The position numbers and the translations under genes are program-made. The notes below the pieces were generated by a model, which did not search any database, had not been told where the DNA came from, and saw only the letters and a program-made list of their open reading frames with translations. Of a stretch of DNA of 13,290 nucleotides, positions 6,392 to 13,290 are shown piece by piece. The stretch comes from Allocoprobacillus merdigallinarum (GTDB lineage Bacteria; Bacillota_I; Bacilli_A; Erysipelotrichales; Coprobacillaceae), in contig DWZO01000053.1 of NCBI GenBank assembly GCA_019117525.1, positions 1 through 13,290 on the forward strand, read 5' to 3'. The first letter of the stretch is position 1; each line of letters starts with the position of its first letter.

Positions 6392-8668
6392 TTTCTTTTC
6401 CTCCTGTCTGATTATTGTATTTTGATGTTTAGGTTTAAAAAATCTCAGTCTTAGGGCATTGCTGACAACAAAGATCGAACTCAAACTCATTGCCGCACCA
6501 CCAAACATAGGATCTAACAGCCATCCAAAGACTGGATAGAACACACCTGCTGCAATTGGAATTCCAATCACATTGTAGAAAAATGCCCAAAACAGATTTT
6601 CTTTAATATTTTTTAACACTGCATGACTCAGTTCAATCGCATTCACAACATCCTGTAAATCATTTTTCATCAAAACAATGTCTGCTGAATCCATGGCTAT
6701 ATCAGTTCCCGACGTCATCGCTATACCAATATCGGCACGCATAAGCGCTGGAGCATCATTAATTCCGTCTCCTACCATGATAACACGTTCACCTTTTGCT
6801 TGTAAATCTCTGATATGTTTTTCTTTATCCTGTGGTAAAACTTCAGCAATGACCTGGATTCCCAGTTCATCACCAATCGCTTGAGCAGTTAATTGATTAT
6901 CTCCTGTCAACATATAAATAGTTAATCCCATATCTTTTAATTGATTAATAGCGTTTTGACTTGTTTCCTTTAACACATCACTGACAACAATTAAACCAAT
7001 CATTTGTCCATTATAAGCATAGAATAATGGCGTTTTTCCTTGGCTTGCTAAAAGTTGCGCTTTGGCTTGTACAGGTGATAAATCAATATCGTGTTCCTTC
7101 ATCAAACGTTGATTACCAGATAAAATCATACCTCCATCAATAGTCCCTTTTAGCCCTTTACCAGATAACATCTGGAAATTTTCAACAGTTTTTAAAGATA
7201 TCCCCTGCTCTTTGACATAATCAACTACAGCTTTGGCAAGAGGATGCTGTGATGAACTTTCAATAGAAGCAGCTAAAGTTAATAACTCTTTAGTGTCTAT
7301 ACCAATAGGATAAATTTCAGTTACCTGCGGTTTTCCTTTTGTAATCGTTCCCGTTTTATCTAAAACAATACTTTTTGCCTTAGATAATAATTCTAGATTT
7401 TCTGCTGATTTGATCAGAATACCTAACTGTGCGCCTTTTCCTGTTCCCACCATAATGGCAGTTGGAGTTGCTAAACCTAATGCACATGGACAAGAAATAA
7501 CCAATACTGCAATCGCACATGTTAAAGCAAAATGGAAAGTCTGTCCACCAAGAGTCATCCATAAAACAAATGTCACTAAAGCAATCACAATTACAACTGG
7601 TACAAAGATTCCACTAATCTGATCTGCCAGTTTTGCAATTGGGGCTTTAGATGAGCTGGCTTCTTCAACCAATTCTATGATTTGTGATAAGGTCGCTTCT
7701 TGACTTGTATGAGTCACCTCAACTTGAATATACCCTTCTACATTCATCGTTGCACCAATCACTTTATCATCGACAGATTTATCTACGGGTAAACTTTCAC
7801 CAGTAATCATAGACTCATCAATGGATGTCTGTCCTTTGATAATCACACCATCTAAAGGTATATTTTGCCCAGGTTTGACAATCATAATATCGCCAATCTG
7901 CACATCTTCAATAGCCACTTCTACTTCCTGATTATCTTTCAAAAGTGTTGCAGAAGACGGCATTAAGTGAATCAGTTTTTCAATTGCTTCCGTTGTTTTC
8001 TTTTTAGAACGAGATTCTAGATATTTTCCTAAAGAAATAAGGGTCAAAATCATGGCTGCTGACTCAAAATAAAGCTGCATCATATATTGATGAGCATCAT
8101 GAAGATTGCCATGACCTAAATCATAACCCATCATAAAAATAGCATAAATACTATAAACTGCCGCAGCCGTTGAACCAATAGCTATAAGTGTGTCCATATT
8201 AGGGCTGCGATGCCATAAAGACTTAAAACCTCTTTGAAAATAGCCACGATTGATATACATGACTGGCAAAGTTAAAAAGAGCTGCGTTAAAGCAAAAACC
8301 ATCATATTTTCTTCACCAACAAGAATAGATGGTAAAGGTGCTCCTAGCATATGTCCCATTGAAATATAAAACAAAGGAATTAAAAAGACAAAAGAAAGAA
8401 TCAATGATTTTTTCTTATGATCAACTGTTTCTTCCTGTTTCTGTGCTTGAACAGTTTCTTTTTCTAATACAGCTTTATATCCTGCATCTTCTACAGCTTT
8501 TTCAATCATTTGATCGTTGACTTTATTTTCATCATAGTCAACAACCATACAATTGCTTAAAAGATTAACATTAACATCATGAACACCATCAAGATGCCTG
8601 ACAGCTTTATCTACATGAGCACTGCATGCACTGCATGTCATACCCACAACATCATATTTCTGTTTCAT
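6185..8668 (-). CDS. copA: Copper-exporting P1B-type ATPase CopA with N- and C-terminal HMA domains
   Basis: An 827-residue membrane pump that exports Cu(I) using ATP. In order: N-terminal HMA domain with TCSAC (Cys12, Cys15); first membrane helices (about 88-215); actuator domain with TGES (289-292); metal-channel motif SCPCALG (Cys393, Cys395); phosphorylation site DKTGT (Asp437); His475-Pro476 of the nucleotide domain; GDGINDAP (633-640); and last helices with Asn699 and MSLSS (727-731). These are the P1B-1 Cu(I) signatures. After the last helix a short polar linker leads to a second HMA domain with CPNC (Cys771, Cys774), which is unusual for bacterial CopA, whose HMA domains are normally N-terminal. 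That segment appears separately translatable (see the copZ entry). The ATG at 8668 has GGGAGGT six bases upstream. Copper regulation is shown by the operator at 8681-8697. Confidence 0.96.
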   Translation of the reverse strand: MKQKYDVVGMTCSACSAHVDKAVRHLDGVHDVNVNLLSNCMVVDYDENKVNDQMIEKAVEDAGYKAVLEKETVQAQKQEETVDHKKKSLILSFVFLIPLFYISMGHMLGAPLPSILVGEENMMVFALTQLFLTLPVMYINRGYFQRGFKSLWHRSPNMDTLIAIGSTAAAVYSIYAIFMMGYDLGHGNLHDAHQYMMQLYFESAAMILTLISLGKYLESRSKKKTTEAIEKLIHLMPSSATLLKDNQEVEVAIEDVQIGDIMIVKPGQNIPLDGVIIKGQTSIDESMITGESLPVDKSVDDKVIGATMNVEGYIQVEVTHTSQEATLSQIIELVEEASSSKAPIAKLADQISGIFVPVVIVIALVTFVLWMTLGGQTFHFALTCAIAVLVISCPCALGLATPTAIMVGTGKGAQLGILIKSAENLELLSKAKSIVLDKTGTITKGKPQVTEIYPIGIDTKELLTLAASIESSSQHPLAKAVVDYVKEQGISLKTVENFQMLSGKGLKGTIDGGMILSGNQRLMKEHDIDLSPVQAKAQLLASQGKTPLFYAYNGQMIGLIVVSDVLKETSQNAINQLKDMGLTIYMLTGDNQLTAQAIGDELGIQVIAEVLPQDKEKHIRDLQAKGERVIMVGDGINDAPALMRADIGIAMTSGTDIAMDSADIVLMKNDLQDVVNAIELSHAVLKNIKENLFWAFFYNVIGIPIAAGVFYPVFGWLLDPMFGGAAMSLSSIFVVSNALRLRFFKPKHQNTIIRQEEKKMEKTMNIEGMMCPNCQKHVDKALNSIEGVEATVDLKNNCAYLKLSHDVDESVLIKAVEDAGYSVKGFK
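6400..6405 (-). promoter_or_regulatory. Internal Shine-Dalgarno for copZ
   Basis: AGGAGG on the minus strand, eight bases before the ATG at 6391, inside the copA coding region between the last helix and the C-terminal HMA domain. It is as strong as or stronger than the sites before the annotated starts nearby, which is what makes internal initiation credible. Confidence 0.7.
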
Positions 8669-8680
8669 AAGATACCTCCC

Positions 8681-8697
8681 ATACCCCTGTGGGGTAT
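8681..8697. promoter_or_regulatory. CsoR operator
   Basis: ATACCCCTGTGGGGTAT is a perfect 7-3-7 inverted repeat with the TACCCC/GGGGTA halves known from CsoR operators. It starts seven bases after the -10 box, so it covers the expected transcription start and ends next to the copA ribosome binding site. Bound CsoR would block initiation until Cu(I) accumulates. Confidence 0.85.
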
Positions 8698-8703
8698 ACT
8701 AAC

Positions 8704-8731
8704 ATTATATATGATTTTTATAAAAAAGCAA
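8704..8731 (-). promoter_or_regulatory. copA promoter
   Basis: On the minus strand TTGCTT (8731-8726) and a consensus TATAAT (8709-8704) are 16 bases apart. The start would be near 8697, at the edge of the CsoR operator, leaving a leader of about 30 bases. Confidence 0.75.
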
Positions 8732-8776
8732 CCAAAATGATAAAAAATAATATTTTCAAATAAAAACGCCCTCATC

Positions 8777-8792
8777 ATTTGGATATCCAAAT
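8777..8792. repeat. Perfect 16-bp palindrome upstream of the copA promoter
   Basis: ATTTGGATATCCAAAT lies between the siderophore-operon terminator and the copA -35 box. On the minus strand wobble pairs can extend the stem to about 10 bp, but the nearest T run begins six or more bases later, so it is a poor terminator. It could be a second regulatory site. No function is assigned. Confidence 0.35.
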
Positions 8793-8810
8793 AACGAAAG
8801 CATTGAAAAT

Positions 8811-8840
8811 AATAAAAAGAATGAACCACACTGTCCATTC
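8811..8840 (-). terminator. Terminator of the siderophore transport operon
   Basis: On the minus strand GAATGGAC (8840-8833) pairs with GTTCATTC (8826-8819), an 8-bp stem with one G-U pair and a six-base loop. TTTTTATT (8818-8811) follows directly. It lies 11 bases past the ATPase gene stop codon. Confidence 0.75.
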
Positions 8841-8851
8841 CTCAATATAAA

Positions 8852-9640
8852 TTATTTACATTTTCCAATAGGAATAATCATTGGCCGTTGTGTTATAGGA
8901 TCTTTAATAATTTTACTATTTAAACCATAAACTTCTCGTATGATTTCTTCATTAATTATTTCTTCTGGTGTTCCATGAGCTAGTAATTTTCCATTAGATA
9001 TCGCAAATATATAATCTGCGTAGCGAGCAGATAGATTAATATCATGTAATACCATGGCGATGGTTGTACCTTTTTTCTGATTTAATTCAGTTAATAAGTC
9101 TAAAATTTCGATCTGATAAGATATATCTAAAAAAGTTGTAGGTTCATCTAACAACAAAATATCTGTATCCTGTGCTAATGCTAAAGCTAGCCATACTCTC
9201 TGTCTTTGTCCACCGCTTAATTCATCTACACATCGATCAGCTAAATCAGAGATACCCATCATATCCATTGCTTCACTAACAATTTGATAATCTTCTTTGC
9301 TCATCCCTTTTAGTGGCTGACGATATGGAAATCGACCTCTTGCGACCAAATCAGCAACAGTTATTCCCTCAGGTACAATAGGTGACTGTGGCATTAATCC
9401 TAAGTTTTTTGCTAATGCTTTTGAAGGATATTTATGTATGTCTTTATTATTCAAATATACAGCACCATTTGAAGGAAGAACTAATTTGCATAATGTTTTC
9501 AATAAAGTTGATTTCCCACATCCATTTGAACCAATTATTACACTAATTTTATGCTCTGGCAACACTAGATCGACATCCTTCACAATTGTATGATTTCCAT
9601 ATCCTGAGGATAAATGTTCTGCATATAAACAATCTGTCAT
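8852..9640 (-). CDS. Iron-siderophore ABC importer, ATP-binding protein (FecE/FepC/FhuC type)
   Basis: A 262-residue cytoplasmic ATPase that powers iron-chelate uptake. Walker A is GSNGCGKST (37-45), the Q-loop Gln is at 85 (LMPQS), the signature LSGGQ at 141-145, Walker B ILLLDE at 161-166 and the switch His at 199 (VLHD). The length and the PQSP and RGRFPY patterns are those of the FecCD-partner ATPases, not of the manganese/zinc type. It is the last gene of the operon. Its ATG lies one base after the stop of the preceding permease gene, with AAAGGAGG inside that gene's end, giving strong coupled translation. The terminator follows closely. The substrate is set by the binding protein and cannot be named from this gene. 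Confidence 0.95.
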   Translation of the reverse strand: MTDCLYAEHLSSGYGNHTIVKDVDLVLPEHKISVIIGSNGCGKSTLLKTLCKLVLPSNGAVYLNNKDIHKYPSKALAKNLGLMPQSPIVPEGITVADLVARGRFPYRQPLKGMSKEDYQIVSEAMDMMGISDLADRCVDELSGGQRQRVWLALALAQDTDILLLDEPTTFLDISYQIEILDLLTELNQKKGTTIAMVLHDINLSARYADYIFAISNGKLLAHGTPEEIINEEIIREVYGLNSKIIKDPITQRPMIIPIGKCK

Positions 9641-9641
9641 A

Positions 9642-10670
9642 TTAGCCTCCTTTATGATTCATTCTAAATAGCATCAGTAATAAATATGGTGCTCCTAAAA
9701 TACCTGTAATAATTCCTACTGGATAACGAGCTGGTAATAAATTTTGGGCAACTAAATCTCCCGCTAATACAAGAATAGCTCCCATAAGACCGGCTTGTAA
9801 CATATTAGCCTGATTTCCTTTGCAGATTCTAGTAATGATAGGACCAGATAAAAAGGATACAGCTGCAATTGGACCACTGATGGAAGTTGCTACAGCAGAG
9901 AGAATAATTGCATTAACAATCAACAGTAACTTTGTTCTTTGAATATTTAAACCTAAAGTAGTCGCAAAATCTTCTCCCAACTGTAAAATCATCAGTCTTC
10001 TACTTAAATATACTAGAGAACTTCCCATGAAAATTACTACAATTACAATTCGAACCGCTTCTTCTATTGTGACATTATTTAAACTTCCGCTTAACCACCG
10101 TAAGGCATTTGCTACATCATATTGTGCTGCACGAAGTATAATATAAGAAATCACTGCTTGTAAGAACGCCTGAAATCCTAAACCGATTAAAATCATTCTG
10201 CCATTATTTGATCCGATTCCCTGCGATAGACGATAGATCAGAAATGCTACAAGCATTCCGCCTAAGATTGCGCCAATAGAAACAGCATTTCCACTCCAAT
10301 GAAGGATAAGAATACAAAATACAGCTACTGTACTAGCTCCAGATGTTACGCCTATAATATCAGGACTAGCTAATGGATTACCTAACATTTTCTGAAAGGT
10401 ATTTCCTGCCATACCAAAGGCTATTCCACAAAATACGCCTGCTAACATTCTTGGAAAACGTAATGTATTAACAGTAAATGATGCTCCTGGTATATTTTCA
10501 TACAATAAGGACTGAATAACAGTATTTAGAGAGTAAAAAGTATTACCAAGCATCATGGATAGTGCCATAAGTATACATAATATCATGCATAATATGATAG
10601 TAATGGTTATAATTCTTTTTCTCTGGTGATGATAAACACGTTCTATAATTTCTCTTGTCTGTTTTTTCAT
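9642..10670 (-). CDS. Iron-siderophore ABC importer, second FecCD-family permease (FepG-like)
   Basis: A 342-residue polytopic membrane protein. After a basic cytoplasmic start and a first hydrophobic helix (about 20-42) come the family signatures: RFPRMLAGVFCGIAFGMAGN (71-90), then GNPLASPDIIGVTSGA. Near the C-terminus SGPIAAVSFLSGPIITRI marks the coupling region that contacts the ATPase, and PVGIITGILGAPYLL closes the protein. It would pair with the adjacent permease as the heterodimeric channel. Its ATG overlaps the stop codon of the preceding permease gene (ATGA). Its ribosome binding site is modest, so it probably relies on translational coupling. Order and overlaps fit a binding protein-permease-permease-ATPase operon. 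Confidence 0.93.
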   Translation of the reverse strand: MKKQTREIIERVYHHQRKRIITITIILCMILCILMALSMMLGNTFYSLNTVIQSLLYENIPGASFTVNTLRFPRMLAGVFCGIAFGMAGNTFQKMLGNPLASPDIIGVTSGASTVAVFCILILHWSGNAVSIGAILGGMLVAFLIYRLSQGIGSNNGRMILIGLGFQAFLQAVISYIILRAAQYDVANALRWLSGSLNNVTIEEAVRIVIVVIFMGSSLVYLSRRLMILQLGEDFATTLGLNIQRTKLLLIVNAIILSAVATSISGPIAAVSFLSGPIITRICKGNQANMLQAGLMGAILVLAGDLVAQNLLPARYPVGIITGILGAPYLLLMLFRMNHKGG

Positions 10671-11662
10671 AAACTACGTATTTTCACCTTTCTAACAATA
10701 TAAATAAAGACTGGCGCTCCAAGGATTGCGGTTATAACTCCAACTTCTAATTCTGCTGGACTTGCGATTACTCTTCCAATAATATCTGCACCTAGTAACA
10801 GTATGCTTCCTCCCAATGCAGATAATGGAAGGAGATAATGCATATTCGATCCTATTAATAATCGCATAATATGGGGAACCATTAATCCAACAAAAGCAAT
10901 TGGACCAGCTAATGCTGTTGTAGCACCACATAATAGTACTCCTGCAAATGCTGCCATTGCTCTTACTTTCTTACTATTTATTCCTAAGCTTGTGGCTAAT
11001 TCATCGCCTAACGCTAAAGTATTTAATGAAGATGATAAATAAAATGATAGAAGTAATCCTAAAATGAAATACGGAAGCAGTACTAAAATCATATTCCACT
11101 TAGCTCCGCCAATACTTCCTGTTTGCCAAAAACGAAAACTATCCATTACCTGTGAATTTGGTAACATGATTGTATTCACTAATGACATAAGTGCCATCGA
11201 TGTTGCAGCTCCTGCTAGTGCTAACTTAATTGGAGTAGCTCCACTTTGTCCTACAGAAGCAATACCATAAACAAGTATTGCAGTTAATATAGCCCCTGTG
11301 AAACCAAGCCAGATATACTGACTTGGTGAAGAGATTGAAAAGAACGCAATTCCCACAACCACAAAGAGAGAGGCTCCTGTATTTATTCCTAAAATACTAG
11401 GATCTGCAATTGGATTTCGGGTAATTGATTGCATCAGACAACCAGATACTCCTAAAGAAGCTCCAGCTAAAATACCAAACAAAGTTCGTGGTATTCTTGC
11501 CTGAACAACACTAATAGAAAAGCTTTCTTTGTTGGTAAATAATGCATCAAATAATGTCTCCATATCTACTGATTTAGAACCATATAAAATAGACAATGCA
11601 GAAACAGCAATTAGACATAGAGAAAGAATCACAAACAAGAAATAAACATTCTTTTTTCTCAT
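10667..11662 (-). CDS. Iron-siderophore ABC importer, first FecCD-family permease (FepD-like)
   Basis: A 331-residue polytopic membrane protein of the FecCD family, usual length. Key signatures: ARIPRTLFGILAGASLGVSG (55-74), NPIADPSILGINTGA (83-97), LGDELATSLGI (218-228) and GPIAFVGLMVPHIMRLL (253-269), the last forming the loop that docks on the ATPase. The C-terminal ELEVGVITAILGAPVF is also typical. It sits right after the binding protein, overlapping its stop codon by four bases (ATGA), and overlaps the next permease in the same way. It should form the membrane channel together with the downstream permease. Nothing in it looks truncated. Confidence 0.94.
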   Translation of the reverse strand: MRKKNVYFLFVILSLCLIAVSALSILYGSKSVDMETLFDALFTNKESFSISVVQARIPRTLFGILAGASLGVSGCLMQSITRNPIADPSILGINTGASLFVVVGIAFFSISSPSQYIWLGFTGAILTAILVYGIASVGQSGATPIKLALAGAATSMALMSLVNTIMLPNSQVMDSFRFWQTGSIGGAKWNMILVLLPYFILGLLLSFYLSSSLNTLALGDELATSLGINSKKVRAMAAFAGVLLCGATTALAGPIAFVGLMVPHIMRLLIGSNMHYLLPLSALGGSILLLGADIIGRVIASPAELEVGVITAILGAPVFIYIVRKVKIRSL

Positions 11663-12681
11663 TCGTTTACCTTATCTGCAGCCTGTCCAATTAATGATAA
11701 ATACTCATCAATTGTTGCAGAAATACCTAAAACTGTAGGAGTCGCAGAACCTGCTAATGCACTATTACTATCAATAACTACTACTGAACCACGTTTAATA
11801 GCTGGAATCTTTCCAAAGATAGCATCTTTCTGTAAAGCTTTTAGAGTTGTATCATCACCATAAGTAACTAAAATATCTACATTATTTAAAATATCTGCAT
11901 TTTCTGCGGAAACCGTCAAAGAGAAAGTCGTTTCATCTTTTCCCATTTCCTTAATATTTTCAGGGAATGATAAACCTAAGTCTGTAAGATAGGAAGCTCT
12001 AGGATCACTAGTTAAATATACATAGAATGAGCTAGTATCTGCTGGATTAACCCAAAGGAAAGCTCCGCTTTTGCCTTCTATCTGAGGATATTCTTTCAAT
12101 TTATTCGCAATTAATTGTTCAGTTTCTTTAACCAATGCTTCTCCTTCATCTTTCATCCCCATAGCTTCTGCATTAATCGTAACTTGCTCTCTCCAATATG
12201 TCTGCCATGCTACACGTGGATATGCAACTACAGGAGCAATTTTACTTAAGGTATCATACTCTTCTTGTGTTAATCCTGAATAAGCAGCTAGAATGATATC
12301 CGGATTACTATCCGCAATAGCTTCATAATCTAACCCATCTGTATCATCATAGACTACTGGCTCTGTTACTCCTAATTTTTTAAATGCCTCCTGTGTCCAT
12401 GGTGATAACCCATCTTTCGTTAATTCACCGAAATTTCCTTTTGAAACACCAACTGGAGCAACTCCCAATGCCAATGGGACATCCTGATTTCCCCAAGCTA
12501 TGGTTGCTATGCGCTCTGGCTTTTCTGTAATCGTTGTTTCTCCAAAAGCATGTTTCATTGTAATTGGAAATTGTGTAGATGCATTTGTATTTTTATTTTC
12601 ATATTCATTAGTTGACGATGATGAACAAGCTGTTGTCATCAATAAGAAACCTGTAACTACTACAGCAAAAAATTTTTTCAT
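11659..12681 (-). CDS. Iron-siderophore binding lipoprotein (FecB/FepB-like)
   Basis: A 340-residue extracellular binding protein that captures the iron chelate and delivers it to the two permeases. A lipoprotein signal peptide (basic MKK, hydrophobic core 4-15, MTTAC with Cys19 as lipid site) is followed by a serine/asparagine-rich linker (20-38). The periplasmic-binding-protein fold of the FecB family then follows, with ITEKPERIATIAWGNQD (51-67), GVAPVGV, and NPDIILAAYSGLTQEEYDTL (126-145). The pattern resembles FepB-type catecholate binders more than haem or B12 binders, but the ligand is not decided. The start is the ATG at 12681, five bases after GGAGG. An earlier in-frame ATG at 12693 overlaps that ribosome binding site and is rejected. 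It is the first gene of the operon and follows a strong promoter with a palindrome. Confidence 0.94.
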   Translation of the reverse strand: MKKFFAVVVTGFLLMTTACSSSSTNEYENKNTNASTQFPITMKHAFGETTITEKPERIATIAWGNQDVPLALGVAPVGVSKGNFGELTKDGLSPWTQEAFKKLGVTEPVVYDDTDGLDYEAIADSNPDIILAAYSGLTQEEYDTLSKIAPVVAYPRVAWQTYWREQVTINAEAMGMKDEGEALVKETEQLIANKLKEYPQIEGKSGAFLWVNPADTSSFYVYLTSDPRASYLTDLGLSFPENIKEMGKDETTFSLTVSAENADILNNVDILVTYGDDTTLKALQKDAIFGKIPAIKRGSVVVIDSNSALAGSATPTVLGISATIDEYLSLIGQAADKVNE

Positions 12682-12697
12682 ATAAACCTCCATATAT

Positions 12698-12715
12698 AGT
12701 TAGCTTTAACTAACT
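12698..12715. promoter_or_regulatory. Candidate iron-responsive operator
   Basis: AGTTAGCTTTAACTAACT is a 6-6-6 inverted repeat (AGTTAG/CTAACT). It occupies the expected transcription start and leader, just downstream of the -10 box of the siderophore operon. TTAG/CTAA halves recall DtxR/IdeR-family boxes, although the spacing is not that of the classical 19-bp site, and it does not resemble a Fur box. The assignment to an iron regulator is inference from position and the genes controlled. Confidence 0.55.
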
Positions 12716-12724
12716 TATGAAATA

Positions 12725-12753
12725 ATAATATCAGAACATAACATTTATGTCAA
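12725..12753 (-). promoter_or_regulatory. Promoter of the siderophore transport operon
   Basis: On the minus strand a consensus TTGACA (12753-12748) and TATTAT (12730-12725) are exactly 17 bases apart. Start would be near 12718. A second inverted repeat, ACATAA-CAT-TTATGT (12736-12750), fills the spacer and touches the -35. Confidence 0.8.
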
Positions 12754-13152
12754 TACTATATTAATTTTGAGTTTTGGGATTTTGCAAAGCAGAAGTATCC
12801 GATTTGGTAATTTCTGTTTCAAATTGTCTTGATATTGAATGATTTTTTCAATAAAGAAAAAAAGGTATAACTGACCTGGCAACCTATCAGTTGCCTTGTA
12901 TATATTATGACTCTATTTTTATACATTCAATTTTAATTGCTTATAAGGCTGATGTCTTCGTATTTGCAGATAGTCTTCAATTCCTCTATGGCCAAATTTC
13001 AATATCTCGCCGATTCCATCTTTGATCTGATATAGCCAAAAGTAGTTTTTACTTTTTAAGCTCCTGCTTCTTTCCACTATCTTTATGACTAATAATTTCT
13101 TATTGATACTTTCTGTCAATAAAGTCAAATGTCCTATATGCATCATCAGCAA
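12754..13152. other. About 400 bp without a recognisable gene
   Basis: No reading frame here matches a family that I know. The longest open frame is on the minus strand, 12919-13152, 77 codons from a TTG with no ribosome binding site. It is rich in Lys and Ile and could be debris of a gene or chance. The right end meets transposase homology at 13153. The region may be the decayed flank of an insertion element. A hairpin occurs at 12869-12895. Confidence 0.4.
12869..12895. other. Two overlapping, mutually exclusive hairpins
   Basis: GGCAAC (12878-12883) pairs with GTTGCC (12890-12895) around CTATCA. AACTGA (12869-12874) pairs with TCAGTT (12887-12892). The two share bases, so only one can form at a time. 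On the minus strand T7 follows five bases after the second stem, so it could act as a weak terminator for anything transcribed leftward from the insertion-element side. Confidence 0.4.
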
Positions 13153-13290
13153 GCTATTGATTCCCAGATCAAGGAAATGATGGATTTTGGGAATACACTG
13201 GTCAAATGGAAATATGAGATTGTGAATTCATTTGTGCCGGCAAATGGAAGACGCATATCAAACGGCCTGATTGAAAACAGAAACAAATCC
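13153..13290 (+). pseudogene. ISL3-type transposase, C-terminal fragment running off the window
   Basis: The plus-strand frame gives 46 residues typical of the end of ISL3-family DDE transposases: FGNTLVKWKYEIVNSF followed by NGRRISNGLIENRNKS. In this family the WK.EI.NSF and GRRISNG.IE segments surround the last catalytic Glu, here the Glu of LIEN (residue 41 of the fragment). The frame is open only from 13123, after TAA at 13120-13122, and no transposase N-terminus is found to the left. The element is therefore 5'-truncated here; its 3' end lies outside the window. A start beyond 13153 (ATG at 13129 or 13138) has no ribosome binding site. It indicates past transposition beside the siderophore operon. 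Confidence 0.75.

Noticed and set aside
8777..8792. Palindrome as a second siderophore-operon terminator.
   Set aside because: The T run does not follow the stem directly, and a clear terminator already lies at 8811-8840.
12682..12693. ATG at 12693 as start of the siderophore-binding lipoprotein.
   Set aside because: That ATG overlaps the GGAGG used by the ATG at 12681, and the signal peptide begins naturally at MKKFF.
12919..13152. 77-codon minus-strand frame as a gene.
   Set aside because: It has a TTG start with no ribosome binding site and no recognised domain, and its upstream continuation is antisense to the transposase fragment. Kept only as part of the unexplained region.
1..13290. 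CRISPR arrays, tRNA or rRNA genes, prophage or defence systems.
   Set aside because: I found no regularly spaced direct repeats, cloverleaf-like or rRNA-like sequence, and no proteins of such systems. Remaining long open frames on the opposite strands are antisense to well-supported genes.

Overview
The window is AT-rich, uses the standard code and has AGGAGG-type ribosome binding sites. It reads like a chromosomal segment of a low-GC Gram-positive gut anaerobe. The protein styles (DUF4080 radical SAM protein, GH13_5 amylase, CopA with an extra HMA domain) suggest an Erysipelotrichales/Coprobacillaceae-type Firmicute. That placement is inference; there is no rRNA or marker gene to confirm it.

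Layout: (i) 1-3607, minus strand: a VanY-type D,D-carboxypeptidase, then a B12-binding-domain radical SAM protein (DUF4080 type), then a tRNA methyltransferase of the YtqB/MnmM family that is broken by one extra base in an A8/T8 run. (ii) 3699-4431, plus strand: two small unrecognised membrane proteins, each its own transcription unit with a terminator. (iii) 4423-5901, minus strand: a cytoplasmic GH13_5 alpha-amylase, convergent with the second small gene. (iv) 5882-8731, minus strand: a copper-efflux unit, copA then csoR, behind a promoter that carries a perfect CsoR-type operator. The 3' end of copA encodes a CopZ-like chaperone domain preceded by a perfect Shine-Dalgarno and ATG, so one reading frame probably yields both pump and chaperone. 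(v) 8811-12753, minus strand: a four-gene iron-siderophore ABC importer (binding lipoprotein, two FecCD permeases, ATPase). Its genes overlap or abut, it has a near-consensus promoter with an 18-bp palindrome at the start site, and it ends at a good terminator. (vi) 12754-13290: about 400 bp with no recognisable gene, then the 3' part of an ISL3-type transposase on the plus strand running off the window.

The segment is mostly housekeeping and metal homeostasis: copper export under Cu(I)-sensing CsoR, iron-chelate import probably under an iron-responsive repressor, cell-wall trimming, intracellular alpha-glucan breakdown and tRNA wobble modification. I see no defence system, CRISPR array, prophage or RNA gene. 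The points most worth checking are the internal copZ start inside copA, the homopolymer frameshift in mnmM, the tightly packed terminator/RBS and terminator/promoter junctions, and the paired inverted repeats at the siderophore promoter.
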